Positions 56,993 through 64,000 of a stretch of DNA of 64,000 nt are shown here, in pieces (the first letter of the stretch is position 1; each line of letters begins with the position of its first letter). Origin of the DNA: Rhodocyclaceae bacterium. Its GTDB lineage: Bacteria; Pseudomonadota; Gammaproteobacteria; Burkholderiales; Rhodocyclaceae. The DNA is taken from the NCBI GenBank assembly GCA_023150275.1, contig JAKLLG010000002.1, positions 324,511-388,510 of the forward strand, in the 5' to 3' direction. Made by a program: the position numbers and the translations under genes. The notes below the pieces were generated by a model, which worked only from the letters and a program-made list of their open reading frames with translations, was not told where the DNA came from and did no database searches.

Positions 56993-58000
56993 ATGGATAC
57001 CCTGCAGATCAGCCTGGGCGTGGTCGTATTCCTCGTCCTGCTCGCGCTAGCCTTTGATTTCATGAACGGCTTCCACGACGCGGCGAATTCGATCGCAACC
57101 GTCGTCTCCACCGGTGTGCTCAAGCCGCAGCATGCGGTTGCCTTCGCGGCCTTCTTCAATGTGGTCGCGGTCGTGATCTTCCAGCTGAAGGTGGCGACAA
57201 CGGTTGGCAAGGGCACGGTAGAGCCTGTCGTGATCGACCATATCGTTGTTTTCGGCGCGCTGGTCGGTGCAATTGCCTGGAATCTGATCACCTGGTACTA
57301 CGGTATTCCTTCGTCGTCCTCGCATGCGCTGATGGGCGGCCTGGTTGGTGCTGCGGTTGCCAAGGCGGGCTTTTCCTCGCTCATCACTTCCGGCGTCACC
57401 AAGACGATCGTCTTCATCTTTGTGTCGCCGCTGCTCGGCATGCTGCTCGGCTCGCTGCTGATGGTCATTGTTTCGTGGCTGTGCAGGCGCGCCACGCCGC
57501 GACGCGTGGACAAATGGTTCCGCCGCCTGCAGCTGTTCTCGGCGGCGCTCTACAGCCTCGGTCACGGCGGCAACGATGCCCAGAAGACGATGGGCATTAT
57601 CTGGATGCTGCTCATCGCGGCAGGGATATCGACATCGCAGGACCCCATTCCGATGTGGGTGGTTGCCGTCTGTTACATTGCAATCGGCTTGGGTACACTC
57701 TTCGGCGGTTGGCGCATCGTCAAAACGATGGGTCAGAAGATCACCAAGCTGAAGCCGGTGGGCGGTTTCTGCGCCGAAACCGGCGGCGCGATGACGCTCT
57801 TCCTCGCGACCGGACTTGGCATTCCCGTATCGACCACACACACCATCACCGGCGCCATCGTCGGCGTCGGTTCGTCGCAGAAACTGCGGGCGGTGCGCTG
57901 GGGCATTGCCGGCGGCATCGTCTGGGCCTGGGTGCTGACGATTCCGGCGAGTGCGCTGATTGCAGCGCTGTTCTGGTGGCTGGGCTCGCTGGTTCTGTAA
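56993..58000 (+). CDS. pit: Inorganic phosphate transporter, PiT family
   Basis: A 335-residue membrane protein with about ten helices. The duplicated PiT motif is seen as FMNGFHDAANSIATVVSTGV near residue 23 and LGHGGNDAQKTMGIIW near 190. It is a low-affinity metal-phosphate:H+ symporter. It forms an operon with the DUF47 gene. It converges on the hydrolase gene, with a 14-base gap. Confidence 0.94.
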   Translation: MDTLQISLGVVVFLVLLALAFDFMNGFHDAANSIATVVSTGVLKPQHAVAFAAFFNVVAVVIFQLKVATTVGKGTVEPVVIDHIVVFGALVGAIAWNLITWYYGIPSSSSHALMGGLVGAAVAKAGFSSLITSGVTKTIVFIFVSPLLGMLLGSLLMVIVSWLCRRATPRRVDKWFRRLQLFSAALYSLGHGGNDAQKTMGIIWMLLIAAGISTSQDPIPMWVVAVCYIAIGLGTLFGGWRIVKTMGQKITKLKPVGGFCAETGGAMTLFLATGLGIPVSTTHTITGAIVGVGSSQKLRAVRWGIAGGIVWAWVLTIPASALIAALFWWLGSLVL

Positions 58001-58014
58001 GCGTCGCGCGCCGC

Positions 58015-58794
58015 TCAGGCGAGAAAAGCAATCATCGCCGCGGCCACCTCCGCCGGCTTCTCCACCATCATCGCGTGGCCACAGTCCGCAATATCGACCC
58101 GGCGCACATCCTGAAGTGCCTCCTGTAGTGGCTGCAGTGCCCGTGAGGGCGTCATGCGGTCACGCCGACCGGCAATCAGCAGGCTGGGGCAGGTGACCCT
58201 TTCCGCGGCATGCAGTCCGTTCGAATAACGATTGCAGTTGTCGAGGTCGCCGGCAAGTGTTGCGGCGTTGCGGCGCATGACCGCGAGTGTCTTGCCCGGT
58301 CCCCAGACCCCGTGCCCGCCGCCGCCATTCAGGAAGAACTCCGGCGTATGCGACCACGCAGTCACCATGCGGCATGCGCTATCCGGCGCCTTCAGTGCAC
58401 ATTCCAGCAACTGGGTTGAAACCGGCATCGGTATCGAAGCGCCAAGCAGCAGCACGCGGGAGATGGCTGCGGGCATGCGCGCAGCCGATTCCAGTGCAAC
58501 CAGCGAACCCATCGAATGCCCGGCGATGGCCGGGTTCTTCAGATCAAGGGCTTGCGCGAGCCCGCACAGCCAGTCGGCAAGCATTTCGATTCCGGCGAGT
58601 GCCGGGCCGGCGGAGCGGCCGTGGCCCGGCAGATCCGGCGCATAGACGCGCAGGCCCGCGGCAGCCAGCCGCGGCAGCAGATCGTGCCAGGCGGCATGGT
58701 CGTTCGCTGCCCCATGAACGAGGAGCAGCGGCCGGCCATCGAGCGGGCCGGCGCAGGCAATGTGACAGGAGGTGCCGCCGAGTTGAAGTTCCAT
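58015..58794 (-). CDS. Alpha/beta hydrolase
   Basis: A 259-residue hydrolase with the canonical core: oxyanion-hole LLLVHGAANDHAAWHDLL, nucleophile elbow AGHSMGSLVA (Ser about 94), acid in LLIAGRRDRMTP and His in DCGHAMMVEKP. It is probably an esterase-like or C-C hydrolase; the substrate cannot be told. It is monocistronic as far as visible. Confidence 0.88.
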   Translation of the reverse strand: MELQLGGTSCHIACAGPLDGRPLLLVHGAANDHAAWHDLLPRLAAAGLRVYAPDLPGHGRSAGPALAGIEMLADWLCGLAQALDLKNPAIAGHSMGSLVALESAARMPAAISRVLLLGASIPMPVSTQLLECALKAPDSACRMVTAWSHTPEFFLNGGGGHGVWGPGKTLAVMRRNAATLAGDLDNCNRYSNGLHAAERVTCPSLLIAGRRDRMTPSRALQPLQEALQDVRRVDIADCGHAMMVEKPAEVAAAMIAFLA

Positions 58795-59009
58795 TTCAGT
58801 GCAATTTTCGGTGGGGGCCGCAAGCGATGGCGACGTGCTTGTCAGGCGTGGGCAAGGTGGATGGCCGGGAGTTTACTCACTGGATCACCCTTCTGTCCCC
58901 GCGGGATGTCGTTCCCGAGTGAGGGCGCCTCTTCGGGCAACCGTGCGGGGCGTCTCATGCGGGCACTCGTGAAGCGATCGCAGTGCGTCACAGGTTGATG
59001 CGCCGGCGC

Positions 59010-59222
59010 TCAGGCGGGAATGTCGGGAACCAGCATGCGCTCAAACTGCGTGATGCGATCCTTCAGCTGCAGCTTGCGCTTCTTCAGGCGGCGGATCAGC
59101 AACTGGTCCGGAGGTGGGTTCAGGATCAGGTGCTCGATCACCAGATCAAGGTCGCGATGCTCCGACTGCAGTTCGTGCAGTTGCGTGCGGATCGCGACGA
59201 GTTCCTCTTCGGTAGGGTCCAT
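59010..59222 (-). CDS. DUF465 (YdcH-like) small protein
   Basis: A 70-residue helical protein, EELVAIRTQLHELQSEHRDL to RLKKRKLQLKDRITQFE, matching DUF465 small coiled-coil proteins of unknown function. The ATG at 59222 (MDPTEEELV) is the best start, though no ribosome binding site is obvious; a longer frame reaches 59321 but without similarity. Confidence 0.75.
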   Translation of the reverse strand: MDPTEEELVAIRTQLHELQSEHRDLDLVIEHLILNPPPDQLLIRRLKKRKLQLKDRITQFERMLVPDIPA

Positions 59223-59391
59223 GATGAAGGCGGGCTTTGGTGCGGGCAATGGTAGTCTCCCCTGTCCTGAAATACAACGCGAACAGTATCCTTCGCCGAC
59301 GCAATTGCGTTTGTCGCCCATGCAACAATCGGGAGCGTCCGAATCGGGCTAGAATTAGCTTTCGAAAAAGTCGCAGTACAGGAGGAGAGAC

Positions 59392-59712
59392 ATGGTCTAT
59401 CACGTGGTCGTCATGTTCGGGAAAGAAAAACAGTATGAATACAAACTGCCCGACACTGAGCTTGCCGGGCACTCTGCCGAGGAGGCGCGGCGCTGGTTCG
59501 ACAAGGAGTTCACCGATCTGGAATGTGAACCGAGCAATCCGGTAGGCAAGGTGCTGATCATCGACAAGATTCTCAGCGTCGCTCGTTATGGCGGCGAGCC
59601 GCGTTTCGCCGAAGGCAAGGCATGGGCGCATGACTTTGTTCGCAACGCGGCACTGGCGCTCGGCCGCGACACGATCCGCGTCGACGTCGCCAGTTTCAGC
59701 ATCAGCTACTGA
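59392..59712 (+). CDS. Hypothetical 106-residue protein
   Basis: A small cytoplasmic protein, MVYHVVVMFGKEKQYEYKLP and later LIIDKILSVARYGGEPRFAE. There is no signal peptide or membrane helix. AGGAGGAGAG precedes the ATG, so it should be well expressed. I do not recognise a family. It lies upstream of the hydrogenase promoter and is separated from it by a strong hairpin, so it is probably not part of that operon. Confidence 0.7.
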   Translation: MVYHVVVMFGKEKQYEYKLPDTELAGHSAEEARRWFDKEFTDLECEPSNPVGKVLIIDKILSVARYGGEPRFAEGKAWAHDFVRNAALALGRDTIRVDVASFSISY

Positions 59713-59766
59713 TCCTCTCCGGCGCCGGCGTCCGTCGGTGCCAAGCAAATATCCGTTTTGAGGTGG

Positions 59767-59800
59767 TTACCGCCTTTCCACTTTCGTGGATAGGCGGTAA
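59767..59800. repeat. Long hairpin upstream of the hydrogenase operon
   Basis: TTACCGCCT pairs with AGGCGGTAA and, inside, TCCAC pairs with GTGGA around loop TTTC. There is a single mismatch between the two stems. The 14-pair structure lies 54 bases after the hypothetical gene. It may be its 3' end structure or a REP-like element. Confidence 0.6.
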
Positions 59801-59835
59801 TGCGCTTGCCTGTCCGTTTCCACAGATTGATTCTA

Positions 59836-59856
59836 TGTGCATGTTTCCAATGCACA
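59836..59856 (+). promoter_or_regulatory. Inverted repeat upstream of the sigma-54 promoter
   Basis: TGTGCAT-GTTTCCA-ATGCACA is a perfect seven-base inverted repeat ending seven bases before the -24 element. It could bind an activator or repressor of the hydrogenase genes; the protein is unknown. Confidence 0.45.
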
Positions 59857-59863
59857 AAATTTG

Positions 59864-59880
59864 TTGGCACGAATCTTGTT
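59864..59880 (+). promoter_or_regulatory. Sigma-54 (RpoN) promoter of the hyb operon
   Basis: TTGGCACGAATCTTGTT matches the -24/-12 consensus YTGGCACGRNNNTTGCW at all but one position. It lies 85 bases before the hybO start, giving a leader of about 70 bases. Uptake hydrogenases in Cupriavidus and rhizobia are RpoN-dependent. Confidence 0.7.
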
Positions 59881-59964
59881 AATGGCTCTTCGAAAATGGT
59901 GCGCCCTAGGCGTGACAATGTGATCTCCGGCCTGTCCGGAAGTTTTCAGAAGAAGGGTGGGGTT

Positions 59965-61140
59965 ATGGCAAATACCAGTCTGTTGTCGCTGGAACTGAAC
60001 GACAAGATTGCGGCGGCGGCCGAGCGGCTGCAAATGTCGCGTCGTGAATTCCTGCAATTCTGCGCCGCGTTGGCGACCACGCTCGGCTTGCCGCAGGGGG
60101 CGGATGCTGCTGTTGCCGAAGCCGTGGCGACGAAAAAGCGCCCCTCGGTGATCTGGCTGCATTTCCAGGAATGCACCGGCTGTACCGAATCGATGCTGCG
60201 TGCCGAACACCCGACGATCGAGAAGCTGATTCTCGACGTCATCTCGCTCGACTATCACGAAACGCTGTTCGCAGCGGCCGGCCACCAGATCGAGGCGGCG
60301 CGTGAAACCGCGATGAAGGAAAACGCCGGCAAGTACGTGCTGGTCATCGAGGGTGCCATTCCGACCAAAGACAACGGCATCTACTGCAAGATCGGCGGCA
60401 AGACCGCGATCGAGCTGACCAAGGAATGTGCGAAGAATGCCGCGGCGGTGATCGCCATCGGCTCCTGCGCCTCGTGGGGCGGCATGCCCTCGACCGATCC
60501 GAACCCGACCGGTGCCGTCGGCGCCAACAAGATCATCACCGACAAGCCGGTGGTGACGATTCCGGGCTGCCCGCCCAACCCGTACAACTTCCTGTCCACC
60601 GTCGTTCATTTCCTCACCTTCGGCGCGCTGCCGGAGATCGACGCGCTGGGTCGCCCGAAGTTCGCCTACTCACGCCTGATTCACGAAAACTGCGAGCGCC
60701 GCGCCCACTTCGACGCTGGCCGCTTCGCGATGGAATTCGGCGACGACGGCCACCGCAAGGGCTACTGCCTGTACAAGCTCGGCTGCAAGGGTCCGGAAAC
60801 CTATGCCAACTGCCCGACCATCCTCTTCGGTGATGCCGGTGCCGGCACCTGGCCGGTCGGCTGCGGCCACCCGTGTATCGGCTGTACCGAGCAGGGTGTC
60901 GGCTTCCAGAAACCGATCCACATGGTTTCCAAGCTGAAGAACATCGAACCGCCGCTGCAATACCCGCGCGTCGTTGAAGAAAAGGGTACCGGTGCAACGC
61001 TCGGTTCCGCTGCCGTACTGGCTGCCGTGGCAGGCGCCGCGGCCGGCGGAGCGGCGATGGTGGCAAAGAACCTCGGTCTTTCGCAAAAGGCCGAGCAGGC
61101 AGAAGAGGCCAAGAAGGCTGGCGAGAAAGCGCAGGTCTAG
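59965..61140 (+). CDS. hybO: [NiFe] hydrogenase small subunit (HybO-type)
   Basis: A 391-residue Tat-exported electron-transfer subunit. The Tat motif is in MSRREFLQFC (about residues 24-33). The mature protein has the proximal-cluster motif LHFQECTGCTES and later cysteines (GSCASWGG, GCPPNPYNF, GHPCIGCTEQG) for three Fe-S clusters. The C-terminus has an Ala/Gly-rich membrane anchor. GGGTGGGG precedes the ATG at 59965; a longer frame crosses the sigma-54 promoter. It pairs with the large subunit at 63322 in a HybOABC arrangement (group 1c-like). Confidence 0.93.
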   Translation: MANTSLLSLELNDKIAAAAERLQMSRREFLQFCAALATTLGLPQGADAAVAEAVATKKRPSVIWLHFQECTGCTESMLRAEHPTIEKLILDVISLDYHETLFAAAGHQIEAARETAMKENAGKYVLVIEGAIPTKDNGIYCKIGGKTAIELTKECAKNAAAVIAIGSCASWGGMPSTDPNPTGAVGANKIITDKPVVTIPGCPPNPYNFLSTVVHFLTFGALPEIDALGRPKFAYSRLIHENCERRAHFDAGRFAMEFGDDGHRKGYCLYKLGCKGPETYANCPTILFGDAGAGTWPVGCGHPCIGCTEQGVGFQKPIHMVSKLKNIEPPLQYPRVVEEKGTGATLGSAAVLAAVAGAAAGGAAMVAKNLGLSQKAEQAEEAKKAGEKAQV

Positions 61141-61142
61141 TC

Positions 61143-62129
61143 ATGAGCGATCGTCGCAATTTCCTGAAAGGTGTCGTCGCGGCAAGCGGCGCGGCGGTGG
61201 CGGCTGCGGCCCTGCCGACGCCGGCCGAAGCGCGCGAGACCAAGCAGCGCCCGCCCGAGGCGCTGGGGCTGCTCTACGATGCGGCGCTGTGCGTCGGCTG
61301 CAAGGCCTGCGTTGCCGCGTGCAAGCAGGCGAACGACAACCCGCCCGAGTTCTCCACGCCGGATCAGCTGTGGGATACCCCGCTCGATACCAGCGGCCGC
61401 ACTTTCAACCTGATCAAGATGTATCGCAGCGGCACAATGGAAACCAAGGACGCGGCCGAGAACGGCTACGCGTTCATGAAAACCTCGTGCATGCACTGCG
61501 CCGACCCTTCGTGCGTCTCGGCCTGCCCGGTCTCGGCGATGACCAAGGATCCGAAGACCGGCATCGTCGAGTACAACGCCGATGCCTGCATCGGCTGCCG
61601 CTACTGCGTTGCCGCCTGCCCCTTCGGCATTCCGAAATACCAGTACGACTCGCCGACCGGCAAGATCGGCAAGTGCGAGCTGTGCCGCCATCGCTACAAG
61701 GACGGCCACTACTCCGCCTGCGCCGAGGTCTGCCCGACCGGCGCCACGCTCTACGGCAAGACCAGCGACCTGCTCGCCGAAGCCAAGCGCCGCCTGGCGC
61801 TGAAGCCCGGCACGGTGGCCACCTTCCCGCGCGGCAACATCAGCGGTGGGCCGGACCAGAGCTACGAGAACGTGGTTGGCAACTACATCCAGCACGTCTA
61901 TGGCGAAAAGGAGTACGGCGGCACTCAGGTGCTCAAGCTCTCCGCCGTGCCGTTCGAAAAGATGGGCATGCCGAACCTGCCGCCCGAAGCGGCCGCGGCG
62001 CACTCGGAATCGATCCAGCACATGCTCTACGGCGGGCTGGTGATGCCGCTCGCAGTGCTCGGCGCGATGACCTACGTGGCCAAGCGCAACATCAAGCCCG
62101 AAGACGACGACCAGCAGGGAGGACACTGA
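61143..62129 (+). CDS. hybA: HybA-type ferredoxin subunit
   Basis: A 328-residue periplasmic 4Fe-4S protein with a Tat-like signal (SDRRNFLKGVVAASG). The cluster motifs are CVGCKACVAACKQAN, CMHCADPSCVSACPVSAM, CIGCRYCVAACPFGI and CELCRHRYKDGHYSACAEVC, enough for four [4Fe-4S] clusters. It has a C-terminal membrane helix (GLVMPLAVLGAMTYVA). It relays electrons from the small subunit to the quinone-reducing HybB. It starts two bases after hybO and ends one base before hybB. Confidence 0.93.
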   Translation: MSDRRNFLKGVVAASGAAVAAAALPTPAEARETKQRPPEALGLLYDAALCVGCKACVAACKQANDNPPEFSTPDQLWDTPLDTSGRTFNLIKMYRSGTMETKDAAENGYAFMKTSCMHCADPSCVSACPVSAMTKDPKTGIVEYNADACIGCRYCVAACPFGIPKYQYDSPTGKIGKCELCRHRYKDGHYSACAEVCPTGATLYGKTSDLLAEAKRRLALKPGTVATFPRGNISGGPDQSYENVVGNYIQHVYGEKEYGGTQVLKLSAVPFEKMGMPNLPPEAAAAHSESIQHMLYGGLVMPLAVLGAMTYVAKRNIKPEDDDQQGGH

Positions 62130-62130
62130 G

Positions 62131-63300
62131 ATGGCTGCGAATCATCATGCGCCAGCCCCGGTAGGCGGCAATCTGTTCAATGCGGCAACCTTCATCTGCG
62201 GCGTCCTCATTGCCATCATGCTGGCGATCCTCGCCGTGCGTTTCGTGCATGGCCTCGGGGCGGTGACCAACCTCAACGACGGCTACCCGTGGGGCATCTG
62301 GGTGGTGGTCGACGTGGTCATCGGCTCGGCCTTCGCCTGCGGCGGCTTCTCGGTGGCGATGCTGGTCTACATCTTCAACAAGGGGCAGTACCACCCGCTG
62401 GTGCGGCCGGCCCTGCTGGCCAGCCTGTTCGGCTACACGCTGGCCGGCGTCGGCGTCATCTTCGACCTCGGCCGCTGGTGGAACTTCTGGCACATCTTCG
62501 CGCCCGGTTACGCCAACCCGAACTCGGTGATGTTCGAAGTCGCGGTCTGCATCTCGGCGTACATCGTCGTCATGTGGCTGGAATTCTCGCCCGCCTTCTT
62601 CGAGAAGTGGGGCATGAAGGATGCCAAGCAGAAGCTGAACAAGGTGCTCTTCTTCCTTGTTGCGCTCGGAACCGTCCTGCCGATGATGCACCAGTCCTCG
62701 CTCGGTACGCTGATCGTGGTCATGGGCGTGCAGATCAACCCGCTCTGGCAGACCAACCTGATCCCGCTGCTCTTCCTGCTCACGGCGATCGTCATCGGCT
62801 ACGGCGTTGTGCTCTTCGAATCCTGCGTCGCCGCCTCGGCCTACCGGCGCAAGATCGAAACGCACCTGCTTGAACCGATGGCCAAGGTCATGCTCGGCAT
62901 GCTCGCGGTCTTCCTCATCGTCCGCTTCGGTGATCTCCTCGTGCGCGGCGCCCTCGGCCATGCCTTCAAGGGTAATGTCGTGGCACTTGCCTTCTGGGTC
63001 GAAATGCTCTGCTTCATCGCCCCGTTCGCGCTGATCGCCTCGGCAGAATCGCGGCGCAGCCCGCAGAAGCTGTTCCTCGCCGGCGTCGCCATCATGCTCG
63101 GCGGCATCTTCATGCGACTGAACGCCTTCCTCATCGGCTACGACACCGGTGTCGGCGTCGATACCGGCTGGCGCTACTTCCCGTCGGTACCCGAACTGAT
63201 GGTCACCATCGGCATGTTCGCGCTTGAGGTTCTCGGTTACATCATCATCACCCGCCGCTTCCCGGTTCTGCCGCGCGAAGACGTGCAGGTTGCCCACTAA
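62131..63300 (+). CDS. hybB: HybB-type membrane subunit (NrfD family)
   Basis: A 389-residue protein with about ten membrane helices. NrfD/HybB features include DGYPWGIWVVVDVVIGSAFA and MHQSSLGTLIVVMG. It is the quinone reductase of the HybOABC hydrogenase and, in E. coli, couples to proton translocation. hybC begins 21 bases after its stop. Confidence 0.93.
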   Translation: MAANHHAPAPVGGNLFNAATFICGVLIAIMLAILAVRFVHGLGAVTNLNDGYPWGIWVVVDVVIGSAFACGGFSVAMLVYIFNKGQYHPLVRPALLASLFGYTLAGVGVIFDLGRWWNFWHIFAPGYANPNSVMFEVAVCISAYIVVMWLEFSPAFFEKWGMKDAKQKLNKVLFFLVALGTVLPMMHQSSLGTLIVVMGVQINPLWQTNLIPLLFLLTAIVIGYGVVLFESCVAASAYRRKIETHLLEPMAKVMLGMLAVFLIVRFGDLLVRGALGHAFKGNVVALAFWVEMLCFIAPFALIASAESRRSPQKLFLAGVAIMLGGIFMRLNAFLIGYDTGVGVDTGWRYFPSVPELMVTIGMFALEVLGYIIITRRFPVLPREDVQVAH

Positions 63301-63321
63301 GGTTTTTCGGAGGTTATAACA

Positions 63322-64000
63322 ATGTCCAAGCGAGTCACGATTGATCCCGTAACCCGTATCGAGGGCCACCTGCGTGTCGACGTCGAAGTTGAAGGCGGCA
63401 AGGTCTCCAAGGCCTGGTCGTCCGGCCAGATGTGGCGCGGCGTCGAGAACATCCTCATCGGCCGCGACCCGCGCGATGCCTGGGCCATTACCCAGCGCAT
63501 CTGCGGCGTGTGCACCACGGTGCATGCGATCGCCTCGGTGCGCGCGGTCGAAAACGCATTGAAAATGGAAATCCCGGTCAATGCCCAGTACATCCGCAAC
63601 CTGATCATCCTGGCGCACGGCCTGCACGATCACATCGTGCATTTCTACCACCTCTCCGCGCTCGACTGGGTCGATGTGGTTTCCGCCACCAAGGCCGACC
63701 CGGCCAAGGCCGCGAGCCTCGCGCAGAGCCTCTCCTCGTGGAGCGGCAACAGCGTGCAGGAATTCAAGAAGGTGCAGGACAAGATCAAGGGCTTCGTCGC
63801 CAGCGGCCAGCTCGGCATCTTCACCAACGGCTACTGGGGCCACCCGGCGATGAAACTGCCGCCGGAAGTGAACCTGCTTGCCGTGGTGCACTACCTGCAG
63901 GCGCTGGAAGTGCAGCGCTACGCGAACAAGATCGTCACCATTCTCGGCTCAAAGTCGCCGCACATCCAGAACGTTGCCGTCGGCGGCGTCGCCAACCCGC
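63322..64000 (+). CDS. hybC: [NiFe] hydrogenase large subunit, 5' part (HybC-type)
   Basis: The first 226 residues of the catalytic subunit; the gene runs off the window. It has the typical RVTIDPVTRIEGHLRVDVEV start and the L1 motif RICGVCTTVHAIASVRAVE with the first two Ni-binding cysteines. The C-terminal DPCxxC motif lies outside. GGAGG lies nine bases before the ATG. It is made without a signal peptide and co-exported with hybO. Confidence 0.94.
   Translation, partial: MSKRVTIDPVTRIEGHLRVDVEVEGGKVSKAWSSGQMWRGVENILIGRDPRDAWAITQRICGVCTTVHAIASVRAVENALKMEIPVNAQYIRNLIILAHGLHDHIVHFYHLSALDWVDVVSATKADPAKAASLAQSLSSWSGNSVQEFKKVQDKIKGFVASGQLGIFTNGYWGHPAMKLPPEVNLLAVVHYLQALEVQRYANKIVTILGSKSPHIQNVAVGGVANP

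Noticed and set aside
62092..63891. A 599-codon minus-strand frame across hybB and hybC
   Set aside because: It crosses a gene boundary and is Asp/Glu/His-rich antisense translation; both hydrogenase genes have clear motifs.

Overview
The window is GC-rich, densely coded DNA from a facultatively anaerobic Gram-negative bacterium. An FNR/HemN pair, NnrS, a HybOABC-type uptake hydrogenase, the nadE-glnB order, HemP and Ftr-type iron uptake point to the Betaproteobacteria, most likely Rhodocyclales. That placement is inference from gene content. No phage, complete IS element or CRISPR array was seen.

Layout. (1) 1-1346: a soluble chemoreceptor-like signalling protein coupled to an oxygen-binding diiron (ODP-type) metallo-beta-lactamase-fold protein. 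(2) 1400-7403: an FNR-box-controlled nitrosative/oxygen stress operon (hemerythrin, DUF2249, two NnrS-like membrane proteins, SirB2), then fnr divergent from hemN around a second FNR box. (3) 7477-11236: a copper module (TauE/SafE-like membrane protein, UspA, CopA, CopZ-like chaperone). (4) 11326-13328: selD and an SdiA-regulated-domain protein. (5) 13373-26607, minus strand: a long iron/heme locus starting at a Fur box. It holds an FTR1 permease, a heme-type TonB receptor, a small unknown protein, a periplasmic CobN-like chelatase (HmuS-like), a second TonB receptor, a Spy-like/DUF4019 protein, an ExbB-like channel (HmuU-like), DUF2149 (HmuV-like), ChaN and a cysteine-free S4 paralogue. (6) 26738-31612: an accessory patch with a GNAT, a decaying toxin-antitoxin remnant, a DUF2283/DUF4258 pair and an MmeI-like type IIG restriction-modification enzyme. 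(7) 31827-33761: a Cache-domain chemoreceptor. (8) 33888-34899: three small unknown genes behind two Fur boxes. (9) 34931-41998, minus strand: hemP-tonB-exbB-exbD-ftrA-porin-ftrB-ftrC-ftrD, headed by a Fur box. (10) 42120-58794: mostly housekeeping genes (ppa, nadE, glnB, smr, trxB, a Crp/Fnr regulator, ftsK, lolA, a ParD/RelE-type TA pair, rarA, DUF4126, serS, mltF, tRNA-Ser, DUF47-pit, hydrolase). (11) 59010-64000: two small genes, then hybOAB and the start of hybC behind a sigma-54-type promoter.

Together these suggest a cell moving between oxic and anoxic conditions. FNR controls NO/O2 defence and oxygen-independent heme synthesis, Fur controls ferrous-iron and heme import, and a membrane-bound hydrogenase feeds electrons to quinone. 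The most unusual part is the hmu-like heme locus carrying an alternative ribosomal protein S4. No gap between genes exceeds about 300 bases; the larger gaps (26569-26737, 31613-31826, 33762-34027, 41924-42160, 56060-56335, 58795-59009, 59713-59964) hold the regulatory sites listed or nothing I could recognise.
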